This document shows positions 1 through 8,693 of a stretch of 64,000 bases of DNA, piece after piece. Where the stretch lies: NCBI RefSeq assembly GCF_013035425.1, contig NZ_WQHX01000005.1, positions 186,001-250,000 on the forward strand, written 5' to 3'. A program made the translations under genes and the position numbers. The notes below the pieces were generated by a model. The model saw only the letters and a program-made list of their open reading frames with translations, was not told the origin of the DNA and did not search any database. How positions within the stretch are numbered: the first letter of the stretch is position 1; every line of letters begins with the position of its first letter. The DNA is from Ruegeria arenilitoris. GTDB taxonomy: Bacteria; Pseudomonadota; Alphaproteobacteria; Rhodobacterales; Rhodobacteraceae.

Positions 1-868
1 TGTTCTGGCTTCCGGCGGCGCGATGATTTTTCTGCCTAAATTTGATTTGGACGACATTTTGCGGCTAATGCCCCAAGCGACGGCTATGATGGGTGTACCG
101 ACCTTCTACACCAGGCTTCTTGGGGATGATCGGTTCACGCGCGATCTGGCCAAAGATATGAGGCTGTTTATTTCAGGTTCCGCACCATTGTTAGCCGAGA
201 CTCATGAAAGGTTTGAGGATCGAACCGGGCATAGAATACTTGAACGATATGGTATGACCGAAACCAACATGAATACTTCTAATCCTTATGATGGCGAGCG
301 TAGAGCCGGCACTGTTGGCTTTGCGCTGCCGGATGTCGAACTGAAGGTCACCGATCCCGAAACAGGCACAATACTCCCTCAAGGGGAAATCGGCGTGATC
401 GAGGTGCGGGGTCCAAATGTTTTTCAGGGTTACTGGGAAATGCCGGATAAGACTGCAGCCGAATTGCGCGAAGATGGCTTTTTCATTACCGGAGATATGG
501 GCCGCGTGGATGACGACGGTTATGTTCACATTGTCGGTCGGGGAAAAGATCTGATCATCTCGGGAGGCTTCAATATATATCCAAAGGAAATCGAGCTATT
601 ATTGGACGATCAACCGGGTGTTTTGGAAAGTGCCGTAATAGGAGTTCCTCATCCCGACTTCGGTGAGACCCCCGTCGGCGTTCTAGTCCCAGAACCAGGC
701 AAGTCACCTGATCTTACCTCTGTCCTGGCTGCCGTAAAAAATCAGCTAGCTCGCTTTAAACATCCGCGCAAATTAGTCCTGCTGGATGCTTTGCCCCGTA
801 ACACAATGGGCAAGGTGCAAAAAAATGTTCTGCGTGACGACTTTAAGGAACTGTTTAAACAGGACTAG
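1..868 (+). CDS. matB: Malonyl-CoA synthetase (MatB-type acyl-CoA synthetase), 5' end missing
   Basis: ANL-superfamily ligase that activates malonate or methylmalonate with ATP and CoA in the cytoplasm. The frame is already open at the first bases, so about 210 N-terminal residues of a roughly 500-residue family member lie outside the window; the first internal ATG at 23 is not a real start. Visible motifs are the A5 motif ERYGMTETNM, the hinge region TGDMGRVDDDGYVHIVGRGKD, and the catalytic C-terminal lysine in NTMGKVQKN. The stretch SNPYDGERRAGTVGFALP is typical of MatB rather than of fatty-acyl-CoA ligases. The stop overlaps the end of the convergent phosphatase gene by 14 bp. Family is sure; malonate specificity is inferred. 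Confidence 0.85.
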   Translation, partial: VLASGGAMIFLPKFDLDDILRLMPQATAMMGVPTFYTRLLGDDRFTRDLAKDMRLFISGSAPLLAETHERFEDRTGHRILERYGMTETNMNTSNPYDGERRAGTVGFALPDVELKVTDPETGTILPQGEIGVIEVRGPNVFQGYWEMPDKTAAELREDGFFITGDMGRVDDDGYVHIVGRGKDLIISGGFNIYPKEIELLLDDQPGVLESAVIGVPHPDFGETPVGVLVPEPGKSPDLTSVLAAVKNQLARFKHPRKLVLLDALPRNTMGKVQKNVLRDDFKELFKQD

Positions 869-1592
869 GCTCTAACGGCACCCGCCCTGCTTCTGTAAGA
901 AGCCAGCATTTTCGCCCCTCGAACACTGCTGTAGCAAGCAACCGTCCATAGCCCGCCCCGGCGTCCAGATTGACACGGTTTCCGTAGTGCTCGGCCGTTT
1001 GAACCGGTGTGTGCCCATGTACAACCAGCCATGGATAGGAGCGGGCATTGGCCAAAAACTCTTGGCGGATCCAAACTAAGTCCTCCTCCGACTGATCGGC
1101 AAGCTCCACGCCAGGGCGGATTCCTGCGTGAACGAACAACAACTCATCTTCTCGATGATAAAGAGGCAGATCTCTTAGAAATGCTACGTGATCTTGCGGT
1201 ACTGTCTTAACGGCTCGGGCGTGAACCTCGTACAGACGATCCTGATCCGAGACGCTAATGCCGTAGGATTCCATTGTTTGGATGCCGCCCAGTCGTTCAT
1301 GAAACCAATGATAGCCAACCAGAAGATGCGCGTCGTGTACGGGGTAATCACACATGAAATACGAAAACATGCGATCATGGTTGCCTAACAACATGACCCA
1401 GTTCCGCCCCTCGCGCTTTCCCTCAATCAAAAGGTCTAGAACACCTCGGCTGTCCGGTCCGCGATCCACGTAATCGCCAAGGAACACGACCCGTGCATCT
1501 GGGCCGCCGTCCAATTCAATCTTATTCAATGCATCCCGCAACATGTCCAATTGGCCGTGAATGTCGCCAATCGCATAAATTGGGCTGGTCAT
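855..1592 (-). CDS. Metallophosphatase (PPP-type serine/threonine phosphatase or diadenosine tetraphosphatase-like)
   Basis: Calcineurin-like phosphoesterase of about 245 residues with the full metal-binding signature: GDIHG at residues 9-13, GDYVDRG at 39-45, GNHD at 70-73, and a later VHGHTP. Such bacterial PPP enzymes hydrolyse phosphoprotein or Ap4A substrates; the sequence does not decide which. The frame continues upstream to TTG at 1634, with ATG codons at 1604 and 1592. I chose 1592 because the domain begins five residues later, as in relatives; none of the three has a strong ribosome site. It ends inside the tail of the convergent matB gene, and serA lies upstream on the same strand. 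Confidence 0.85.
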   Translation of the reverse strand: MTSPIYAIGDIHGQLDMLRDALNKIELDGGPDARVVFLGDYVDRGPDSRGVLDLLIEGKREGRNWVMLLGNHDRMFSYFMCDYPVHDAHLLVGYHWFHERLGGIQTMESYGISVSDQDRLYEVHARAVKTVPQDHVAFLRDLPLYHREDELLFVHAGIRPGVELADQSEEDLVWIRQEFLANARSYPWLVVHGHTPVQTAEHYGNRVNLDAGAGYGRLLATAVFEGRKCWLLTEAGRVPLEPSPV

Positions 1593-1712
1593 ATCAGTAC
1601 CCATCGGTTCGTGCTTGCCGCTCTTTTGTCCCAAAGGGGCGAAACAAAAAAGCCAAAGCCCACGCCATTGCTGACGCAGGCCCTGAACTGTCTCCCAAAT
1701 TCAACAAGGCGT

Positions 1713-3308
1713 TTATGCCACATCGAACTCCAACGGCTTGATTTGTGTAAACAAACCGGTTTCAGCCAGCTTTGCCCGAGCCTCGGCCGGAACTGGCTCG
1801 TCGACGTAAAGTAAGGCGATAGCTTCGCCCCCGGCTTCTTTACGTCCCAAGGTAAAGTTCGCGATGTTAACGCCGTGCGCACCCATCGTTTGCCCCAACG
1901 CTCCGATAATACCGGGCACATCCTCGTTGGTGGTGTAAAGCATATGCGCGCCCACCTCGGCATCGATGTTGATCCCCTTGATTTGGATAAACCGCGGCTT
2001 GCCGTCACTAAACACGGTGCCGCCGATCGAACGTTCCCGCTTTTCGGTCACGACGGTGACTTTGATATAACCTTCAAATGCACCCGACTTGTCCTGATTT
2101 GTCGTTGAGATTTGAATACCCCGCTCCCTGGCGACTACTGGGGCCGAAACCATGTTCACTTCGGGGTTGAACTTTTTCATAATCCCCGCGACCACTGAAC
2201 AGTTAAGCGCCGCCAGATTCATTTCGGCCGCGACACCGTCGTACAAGATGTTGATCGCCTTGATCGGCTCATCCGTCATTTGACCGATGAAACTGCCCAG
2301 ATGTCCCGCCAATTTGATCCAGGGGCCCATTACCTTGGCTTCTTCTGCGGTGACACTTGGCATATTCAACGCGTTTTCTACTGCGCCGGTCAGCAAATAG
2401 TTCGAGATCTGTTCGGCCACTTGAAGCGCTACGTTCTCTTGTGCTTCGGTCGTTGCCGCTCCCAGATGCGGCGTGCAAACCACGTTGGGCAAGTTGAACA
2501 GCGGGTTATCTTTGGCAGGTTCTGCACTGAACACGTCGAACGCCGCGCCTGCGACGTGACCCGACTGCAGCATCTCGGCCAGCGCCTCTTCGTCTACCAA
2601 TCCGCCCCGGGCGCAATTGATGATACGCACACCTTGCTTGGTTTTGGTCAGGTTTTCGCGACTCAGGATATTTCGCGTCTGGTCTGTCAGCGGAACGTGC
2701 AGCGTGATAAAATCTGCGCGGTCCAACAGTTCATCCAGTTCGACTTTCTCTACACCCATCTGCGCGGCTTTTTCTTCGCCCAGATAGGGATCATATGCTA
2801 TGACCTTCATTTTCAGGCCCAAGGCACGTTCGCAGACAATGCCACCAATGTTGCCTGCGCCGATCACGCCGAGGGTCTTGTTGGTCAACTCAATCCCCAT
2901 GAACTTGGACTTCTCCCACTTGCCCGCATGGGTCGAGGTGCTGGCCTCTGGGATTTGTCTTGCCACGGCAAACATCATCGCAATCGCATGCTCGGCTGTG
3001 GTGATCATATTGCCGAAGGGCGTATTCATCACGATCACGCCCTTTTTCGAGGCGGCATCCTTGTCGATGTTGTCCGTTCCGATGCCGGCCCGTCCAATGA
3101 CCTTCAAATTTTCTGCCTTGTCCAGAATGGTTGGAGTAACCTTGGTGGCCGAACGAATGGCCAGGCCATCATATTGACCAATCACTTCGGCAAGCTTTTC
3201 TTTGTCTTTACCCAGATCGGGCATGAAGTCGACATCGATACCACGGTCGCGGAATATCTGAACAGCGGTTTCGCTGAGTTTGTCGGAAACGAGAACTTTA
3301 GGGGCCAT
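1713..3308 (-). CDS. serA: D-3-phosphoglycerate dehydrogenase
   Basis: First enzyme of the phosphorylated serine pathway: oxidises 3-phosphoglycerate to 3-phosphohydroxypyruvate with NAD. The 531 residues match the long form: substrate/nucleotide-binding domains (about 1-315) with the Rossmann motif GAGNIG at 150-155, catalytic R234 (CARGG), E263 and H281 (TPHLGAAT), then an intervening domain and a C-terminal ACT domain (from about 455, MLYTTNEDVPGIIGALG) that normally senses serine. The ATG at 3308 has AAGGA six to seven bases upstream. It follows serC by 65 bp on the same strand, so the two are probably co-transcribed. Confidence 0.97.
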   Translation of the reverse strand: MAPKVLVSDKLSETAVQIFRDRGIDVDFMPDLGKDKEKLAEVIGQYDGLAIRSATKVTPTILDKAENLKVIGRAGIGTDNIDKDAASKKGVIVMNTPFGNMITTAEHAIAMMFAVARQIPEASTSTHAGKWEKSKFMGIELTNKTLGVIGAGNIGGIVCERALGLKMKVIAYDPYLGEEKAAQMGVEKVELDELLDRADFITLHVPLTDQTRNILSRENLTKTKQGVRIINCARGGLVDEEALAEMLQSGHVAGAAFDVFSAEPAKDNPLFNLPNVVCTPHLGAATTEAQENVALQVAEQISNYLLTGAVENALNMPSVTAEEAKVMGPWIKLAGHLGSFIGQMTDEPIKAINILYDGVAAEMNLAALNCSVVAGIMKKFNPEVNMVSAPVVARERGIQISTTNQDKSGAFEGYIKVTVVTEKRERSIGGTVFSDGKPRFIQIKGINIDAEVGAHMLYTTNEDVPGIIGALGQTMGAHGVNIANFTLGRKEAGGEAIALLYVDEPVPAEARAKLAETGLFTQIKPLEFDVA

Positions 3309-3373
3309 GTTTACGGTCCTTGAATGTAATGAGATGTCTGGGCCTAAGACGGCCCAGCGAAGACAGAAACGGA

Positions 3374-4528
3374 TTAGGCGGCTTCGGCTTGCGCCGCGAT
3401 CTCGGACTCAAAAGCCCAAGCCAGCCAAGGCAGCATCGCTTCGATATCCGAAGTCTCGACCGTACCCCCGCACCAAATGCGCAGACCCGCAGGCGCGTCG
3501 CGGTAAGCACCAATGTCCAAGGCTATGTTCTCGGCCTCAAGCCGTTTGGCCACGGCCTTGGCGAATGTTGCGCCATCCTGAATACGGGCATCGGTGAACT
3601 TAAGGCAAACCGATGTATTAGATTGCGTCGCGACGTCCTCGGCCAAATTAGCAATCCAATTGTTTCGGTCACAGAACGCTTGTACCGCGCCAGCATTCGC
3701 ATTAGCCCGGGCGATCAAACCCTGCAGGCCACCTACAGTCCGCGCCCAGTCCAGCGCGAACAAATAATCCTCAACCGCCAACATCGAAGGGGTATTGATC
3801 GTCGCGCCAGAAAAGATGCCATCAATCAATTTGCCACCTTTGGTCAGGCGGAAAATCTTGGGCAACGGCCATGCTGGAGTATAACTCTCAAGCCTTTCCA
3901 CCGCCCGGGGACTCAAGATCAGCATCCCGTGGGCAGCTTCTCCGCCCAGAACCTTCTGCCAGCTGAACGTAGTCACATCCAACTTGTCCCAAGGCAAGTC
4001 CATTGCAAAAGCCGCCGAGGTCGCATCACAAATCGTCAGACCCTGACGGTCATCTGCAATCCATTCGCCGTCAGGTACCCGCACACCAGAAGTCGTACCG
4101 TTCCAGGTAAATACCACATCATTGGCAAAATCGACCGAAGCCAAGTCGACGATCTGTCCGTAATCCGCAGTCTTCACTTCCGCGTCAATTTTAAGCTGTT
4201 TGACTACATCGGTCACCCAGCCAGCGCCAAAACTTTCCCAAGCCAACATCTCAACCTTGCGCGCGCCCAACAACGACCAGAGCGCCATTTCGACCGCGCC
4301 TGTGTCCGAGGCGGGAACAATGCCGATCTTGTAATCAGCTGGAATACCCAGAACTTCACGTGTGCCTTCAATGGCAGCTTTCAACTTGTCCTTGCCGATT
4401 GCAGCGCGGTGCGACCGGCCCAATGCGGCGTCGGACAGTTTGGTCAGATCAAATGTAGGAGGTTTGGCGCAAGGGCCCGAGGAGAAACGCGGATTAGCCG
4501 GCCGCGTCGCCGGTTGTTCGATAGCCAT
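3374..4528 (-). CDS. serC: Phosphoserine aminotransferase
   Basis: PLP enzyme that converts 3-phosphohydroxypyruvate and glutamate to phosphoserine, the step after SerA. The protein has 384 residues, the alphaproteobacterial length. The N-terminus [13 protein letters not shown] is the family signature, D168 (CDATS) contacts the pyridine nitrogen and K192 in FSWQKVLGG forms the Schiff base. The frame stays open upstream to 4690, but the residues there are not conserved and overlap a structured leader, so ATG 4528 is taken as the start; GGAAGGG lies nine bases before it. serA follows 65 bp downstream. Confidence 0.95.
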   Translation of the reverse strand: MAIEQPATRPANPRFSSGPCAKPPTFDLTKLSDAALGRSHRAAIGKDKLKAAIEGTREVLGIPADYKIGIVPASDTGAVEMALWSLLGARKVEMLAWESFGAGWVTDVVKQLKIDAEVKTADYGQIVDLASVDFANDVVFTWNGTTSGVRVPDGEWIADDRQGLTICDATSAAFAMDLPWDKLDVTTFSWQKVLGGEAAHGMLILSPRAVERLESYTPAWPLPKIFRLTKGGKLIDGIFSGATINTPSMLAVEDYLFALDWARTVGGLQGLIARANANAGAVQAFCDRNNWIANLAEDVATQSNTSVCLKFTDARIQDGATFAKAVAKRLEAENIALDIGAYRDAPAGLRIWCGGTVETSDIEAMLPWLAWAFESEIAAQAEAA

Positions 4529-4547
4529 GTGTATTACCCTTCCAGAT

Positions 4548-4652
4548 ACACGCCCCTCGTTGGGGAGGGGTGTCCCACCGACACGCCTACGTACCCCAGG
4601 GAAGAACGGCAAGTGGAAAAGAACCTTCGGCGTTGGAAAACGACACGCCGAA
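4548..4652 (-). promoter_or_regulatory. Structured serC leader, candidate serC cis-regulatory RNA
   Basis: Three hairpins can be read on the minus strand just before serC. Distal: TTCGGCGT pairs with ACGCCGAA (4626-4652), followed by a TTCTTTT run. Middle: GTGTC/GACAC closed around GGTGG (4567-4587). Proximal: CCCCTC/GAGGGG plus TGT/ACA (4548-4573). The middle and proximal hairpins share bases 4567-4573 and cannot form together, as expected of a switch. A serC RNA motif upstream of serC in alphaproteobacteria is known; that this is the same motif is inference from position and structure. Confidence 0.55.
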
Positions 4653-4854
4653 TCCGAACAAACTGGATCGCGTGTTTCCGATTGGCTCAAATTTCACAGA
4701 AGCGAAACGGCAGCAGTTGATGATGTATCCGGGAGGGAACCCACCGAAGCGAAAACTACATCCGGCCACAGCCTCTACAAAACAAGCCCTTACCAAAGCA
4801 GAAGCGCGGAACGGTACAGCCTGACCTGCATACGAAAGAGCAACAGGCGAATCT

Positions 4855-5454
4855 TCAATACGCGTTACGTGGTGATCTGTCTCCGGATAATGAATTGTGC
4901 CTGCGTTCTACCAGCAATGCAATTGCGTCAGCCAGGTGTTCACGATCGATGTGGTGATCGCCTTCGGCAACGCGAATCTTATGCGCCTCGATCATCACGT
5001 CGGCGTGGCGGCAACCCTCGGGTGGGTCAAATCTGTAGCTTGCGAGCTCAAGTCGAAGACCCAAGGGGTCGCGGAAGTAAATCGAATCCATGAACCCGCG
5101 ATCGACTGGACCAGAGTGTTTGACGCCTCTCGCGTCCAGACGGTCTGCGACCTGCCAGAACGTTGCTTGGCTGACGTTGAGTGCGAGGTGATGCAGTGAA
5201 CCTATGGCTTCTGGCACAGGGTTGGCATCCGGCGTCCGCTCTTCGTTTGTAAAGATCGTGATCAGTCGGCCATCGCCCGGGTCGAAATAAAGATGTCCCT
5301 CATTGGGGTTGTCCAGGTTTGGCTGGTCGAAAATGAAAGGCATCCCCAGCACGCCTTCCCAGAAATCTATCGAGGTCTGTCGGTCAGCCCCGTTGATCGT
5401 GATGTGATGTACACCTTGGGTCTGAATTTTCCTGATCTGATCTGACTTTGGCAT
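4855..5454 (-). CDS. VOC-family protein (glyoxalase/dioxygenase fold)
   Basis: A 199-residue protein of the vicinal oxygen chelate superfamily. The first beta-alpha-beta module starts with VHHITINGAD near residue 16 and the second with HHLALNV near 88, and a metal-ligand glutamate is likely in LRLELASY near 134; this matches ring-cleaving dioxygenase/glyoxalase relatives. Substrate unknown. ATG 5454 has GGAGG six bases upstream, a clear ribosome site. It reads in the same direction as serC but is separated by the 326-bp leader region, so it is probably a separate transcript. Confidence 0.8.
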   Translation of the reverse strand: MPKSDQIRKIQTQGVHHITINGADRQTSIDFWEGVLGMPFIFDQPNLDNPNEGHLYFDPGDGRLITIFTNEERTPDANPVPEAIGSLHHLALNVSQATFWQVADRLDARGVKHSGPVDRGFMDSIYFRDPLGLRLELASYRFDPPEGCRHADVMIEAHKIRVAEGDHHIDREHLADAIALLVERRHNSLSGDRSPRNAY

Positions 5455-5952
5455 GCGTTTCCTCCACGTTTGGCCCTTCAGTCACAGTACGACCAGTCAA
5501 AAAGCAACGTTTTTCTATATGACCGTCGAAGGACCCGATATCTGTACAGTCTTCTCCTTTTACTCGGCTTTGTAGCCCAAAGTTTGACCGATCGAAGTAG
5601 TTACATGGGTAAAATTCCAGATCCGCAAGTTGATTATTCCCAGCGCTGGCAAGCTTATTTCATTCAATCTGACCACCCTGCATGCAGAACCACCCATTTG
5701 AAGACCGTCCCTAGCCCAGGACCGCCACGCCTTGTCGAGGTTGTGATAAGCCCTGCATTGACTGATCGCCACGACCCATTCCCTCGCAAACATAAAGACA
5801 GAGGCCCATTATAGAAGTTATACTTTGTGCTATGCTACATTAGGGAGAATTGCTCGGGTCAAGGCGCTCCGTTTTCATTGTTTCGGGACGGTATGCGGCC
5901 CCATAGCCCACCTATTTAAAAACTCCTTTCTTCGATAAGAAGGCGTTCCGGT
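5455..5952. other. Intergenic region between the VOC gene and the cyclase gene
   Basis: About 500 bp between divergently read genes. I find no ORF with a ribosome site or recognisable motif. A 77-residue frame at 5560-5793 (minus) is open but unsupported. The right part (5810-5950) is AT-richer and holds the likely cyclase promoter, with TATGCT near 5830 as a possible -10 element; AGAAGG at 5938-5943 is the cyclase ribosome site. Confidence 0.4.
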
Positions 5953-7194
5953 ATGATTGAGTTCAGTAGGTCACCACTATTAGACAGCGTCGCCACTTGG
6001 TTGATGAGGTGTGGTCTTCGCGACGTTACCGCTGAAGAAGTCGTACAAGGGTTTGGCAACAGACTTGTTTCCGCGGGCATACCTGTTGTTCGAATAAACG
6101 TTGGGGGTATGGTACTGCATCCAATATTTGGTGCCCTAAACGTTCTTTGGACCGTACGCGACGATCAGGCAAAAGCCGAGCTGACTCCACGGGATCAGCT
6201 GGATACTCCCAGATTTCGAAATACCCCCTTTTTTGAATTAGCGTGCAGCGGAGACATCTATCGGCGCTACAAGCTGGAGGATGAACAGGCTGGGCAAAAT
6301 TTCCCGATCCTGGAAGACCTTCGTGCAGATGGCATAACGGATTACATCGCACTTTTTGAGAGTTACCATCGCGATGACACCAGTCGTTGGTCAGACTTTC
6401 CACCAGGGATGGAAGGTGTCGTAATGTCGATTACTACCCGGCGCATAGGCGGTTTCAGCGACTCTGAAATCAATTACATCCAGGCGCTTATGCCCGCCCT
6501 CGCGCTGGTAATAAAAACTGCAAAATCACGTCTTCTGGCACAGGGTTTGTTGGATGCGTATCTGGGGAGCTACTCTGGGAACCGGGTATTGGACGGCGTC
6601 ATTGAACGCGGTGACGGCGGCGCAATAGACTGTGTGTTGTTCTATTGCGACCTGAGAAACTCTAGCCGAATGGCTGAAGACATGCCATTGGAGCGGTATC
6701 TCGCGTTGATCAATGATTACTTCGATTGCACAGCAGGATCAGTGGAAGACCATGGTGGCGAAGTTCTGAAGTTTATAGGCGACGCAGTTATGGCAATCTT
6801 CCCAATTGACAAGAAAACCAGACCCGCAGTCGACATGTGTCGGGCTGCCCTGACTTCAGTGCTGGATTGCGTGTCGCGCGCGAAAGAAAAAAACACCAAG
6901 TGGGAAAAACACGGCGGCAAAATAGAATTCGGGATTGCCCTCCACCGCGGCTCAGTAATGTATGGTAATGTTGGCACCGAACGCAGACTGGACTTCACCA
7001 CCATTGGTCCCGCGGTGAACCAGGTTAACCGTCTTGAAGGCTTGTGTAAGTCACTTGAAACTCCGTTGGTTTTGTCCTCGGAGTTTGCAGCGGATGTTTC
7101 AGTCCCACTGCAGCCTTTGGGACATCACACTTTGGCGGGGATGTCGCAATCAACGCAGGTTTTCACCCTCCCGGAATTTGCTCCGACAAGTTAG
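5953..7194 (+). CDS. Class III adenylate/guanylate cyclase with an uncharacterised N-terminal domain
   Basis: A soluble 413-residue protein predicted to make cAMP or cGMP. The C-terminal class III catalytic domain spans about 223-400, with the two metal-binding aspartates at D233 (FYCDLRNSS) and D277 (KFIGDAVMAIF) and the RLDFTTIGPAVNQVNRLE segment carrying transition-state residues. The first 200 residues form a compact domain with no membrane helix, probably a sensor; I do not recognise its ligand. The only candidate effector nearby is the cNMP-binding protein at 35282, so no operon context explains it. It is convergent with the M20 gene. Confidence 0.85.
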   Translation: MIEFSRSPLLDSVATWLMRCGLRDVTAEEVVQGFGNRLVSAGIPVVRINVGGMVLHPIFGALNVLWTVRDDQAKAELTPRDQLDTPRFRNTPFFELACSGDIYRRYKLEDEQAGQNFPILEDLRADGITDYIALFESYHRDDTSRWSDFPPGMEGVVMSITTRRIGGFSDSEINYIQALMPALALVIKTAKSRLLAQGLLDAYLGSYSGNRVLDGVIERGDGGAIDCVLFYCDLRNSSRMAEDMPLERYLALINDYFDCTAGSVEDHGGEVLKFIGDAVMAIFPIDKKTRPAVDMCRAALTSVLDCVSRAKEKNTKWEKHGGKIEFGIALHRGSVMYGNVGTERRLDFTTIGPAVNQVNRLEGLCKSLETPLVLSSEFAADVSVPLQPLGHHTLAGMSQSTQVFTLPEFAPTS

Positions 7195-7250
7195 GCGTCG
7201 CGATGGAAACAGTCTTCCAACGATTTTCTCGACGTTTGCCATCGGAGCGT

Positions 7251-8417
7251 TCAGCCCAACGGCATACGCCGCTCGGCCATTTCGGCGTACCAGCTACAGC
7301 CCACCGGTATCAATTCGTCGTTAAAATCATAGGACGGATTGTGTAGGTCAGCGCTGTCGCCGTTGCCTATGAAGAGATAGGCACCCGGGCGTTCGGCGAG
7401 CATTTCAGAGAAATCTTCGCCCGGCATAACCGGGTCAAATTCGCGAATGACAGAACCGGAAATGTATTGAGCGACCTCTGCCGCGCGCGCGGCGGCTTCG
7501 GGATTGTTGATCGTCGGCGGCACGCGCGGAGAGTAATCCAGATAAACCTCGGCATTGTGGGCCTTTGCCGTTAGTTCGGCAATCTCTCGCAGTCGTTTTT
7601 GCACCGTCTCGTGAACCTCAGGGTCGAAGTATCGCACGGTACCACGGAGTTTGATCTCGTCAGGAATCACGTTGAAGGTGTTGCTGTCGCTGCGCATCCC
7701 ACAGGTGGAAACGACCACTGTTTTCAATGGGTCAATGTTCCGCGCGGCGATAGTTTGCAACGCCACGATCACGTGTGCGGCTGCAACGGTTGTATCCACC
7801 GCCTTATGTGGCAGAGCCGCATGCCCGCCCCGACCGTTCACAGTGAGTTCGAAGAAGGCGGTCGCGGCCATTTGCGGCCCGTCGCGAACAGCGAACTGGC
7901 CCGCAGGAATTCCCGGCCAGTTGTGCATGCCGTAAACCTCCTGAATGCCCCAACGGGTCAACAACCCATCGTCCAACATTGCGCGCGCACCCCCGCTGCC
8001 CTCCTCTGCAGGTTGAAAAATCAACACTACAGAGCCATCAAAGTTTCGAGTCTCGGCCAGGTACTTCGCTGCGCCCAACAACATAGCCGTATGCCCGTCA
8101 TGCCCGCAGGCATGCATGGTTCCAGGATTTGTAGATGCATGTGAGACGCCGGTGGTTTCAGGAATGGGTAACGCGTCCATATCTGCGCGAAAGCCAATCA
8201 CTCTGCCGGATTCTTTCTTGCGTCCATGGATAACCCCCACAACGCCGGTGAGGCCGATTCCGGTGGTCACCTCGTCACAACCGAACTCGGTAAGCAAGTC
8301 AGCGACTTTGGCTGAAGTGCGGTGCTCCTCAAAACGCAGCTCGGGATTTGCGTGAATGTCCTGCCGCCACTCGGTAATCTCGGCGTGCAGCTCTGCAAAG
8401 CGGTTACGGGCAGGCAT
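7251..8417 (-). CDS. M20 family amidohydrolase/aminoacylase
   Basis: A 388-residue zinc amidohydrolase of the hippurate hydrolase/N-acyl-amino-acid amidohydrolase group. Metal and catalytic residues are visible in HACGHDGHT (C104, H106) and PAEEG (E138, E139); these enzymes remove an acyl group from an N-acyl amino acid. An upstream in-frame start at 8477 exists, but ATG 8417 is preceded by GGAGGAG at ideal spacing, and the family N-terminus follows directly. The exact substrate cannot be read. A perfect palindrome lies about 90 bp upstream. Confidence 0.88.
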   Translation of the reverse strand: MPARNRFAELHAEITEWRQDIHANPELRFEEHRTSAKVADLLTEFGCDEVTTGIGLTGVVGVIHGRKKESGRVIGFRADMDALPIPETTGVSHASTNPGTMHACGHDGHTAMLLGAAKYLAETRNFDGSVVLIFQPAEEGSGGARAMLDDGLLTRWGIQEVYGMHNWPGIPAGQFAVRDGPQMAATAFFELTVNGRGGHAALPHKAVDTTVAAAHVIVALQTIAARNIDPLKTVVVSTCGMRSDSNTFNVIPDEIKLRGTVRYFDPEVHETVQKRLREIAELTAKAHNAEVYLDYSPRVPPTINNPEAAARAAEVAQYISGSVIREFDPVMPGEDFSEMLAERPGAYLFIGNGDSADLHNPSYDFNDELIPVGCSWYAEMAERRMPLG

Positions 8418-8503
8418 TGGCAGCTCCTCCATCAGTAGTTCAACGAGAACTATGAAGGCGTATATACGTTCTCGCAACTGGCTACGGCAGCACCTCTATT
8501 TGC

Positions 8504-8517
8504 CATCTTGCAAGATG
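8504..8517. promoter_or_regulatory. 14-bp perfect palindrome upstream of the M20 gene
   Basis: CATCTTGCAAGATG reads the same on both strands and sits 87 bp before the M20 start, in the gap to the gcv terminator. It is of operator size. No regulator gene is adjacent, so its protein is unknown. Confidence 0.35.
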
Positions 8518-8643
8518 CTCAGCGTGTGTTGGTTCTGCCTCCATGGGGATTTCTTTTCTGGTCAAGTGCCCGCTTCGCGCCCGGAATAGTCATTTTAGCT
8601 GCCTCCAGTTAAGAGGAGCAAACCTTCCACACGCGAAAGAAAT

Positions 8644-8671
8644 CGTGCCCGAGCGTCATTCCGCGGGCACG
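8644..8671 (-). terminator. Hairpin terminator after gcvP
   Basis: The arms CGTGCCCG (8644-8651) and CGGGCACG (8664-8671) are perfectly complementary around a 12-base loop, 23 bp past the gcvP stop. On the minus strand the hairpin is followed by ATTTCTTTC, a weak T-rich tail. It probably ends the gcvTHP transcript. Confidence 0.6.
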
Positions 8672-8693
8672 GTTTTGTGGCGCGGTTCGGTAC

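Noticed and set aside
4529-4690. N-terminal extension of SerC up to 4690
   Set aside because: Non-conserved residues over a structured leader; ATG 4528 starts the family N-terminus.
2280-4720. Long plus-strand open frames opposite serA and serC (347 and 466 codons)
   Set aside because: They are antisense shadows of well-supported genes, have no family motifs and no ribosome sites.
5560-5793. 77-residue minus-strand ORF in the gap before the cyclase
   Set aside because: No ribosome site and no motif I recognise; the translation looks protein-like in part, so it could be a decayed gene, but the evidence is too thin.
7201-7244. Terminator between the cyclase and M20 genes
   Set aside because: CGATGGAAAC can pair with GTTTGCCATCG only with a bulge and a 23-base loop, and there is no T run.
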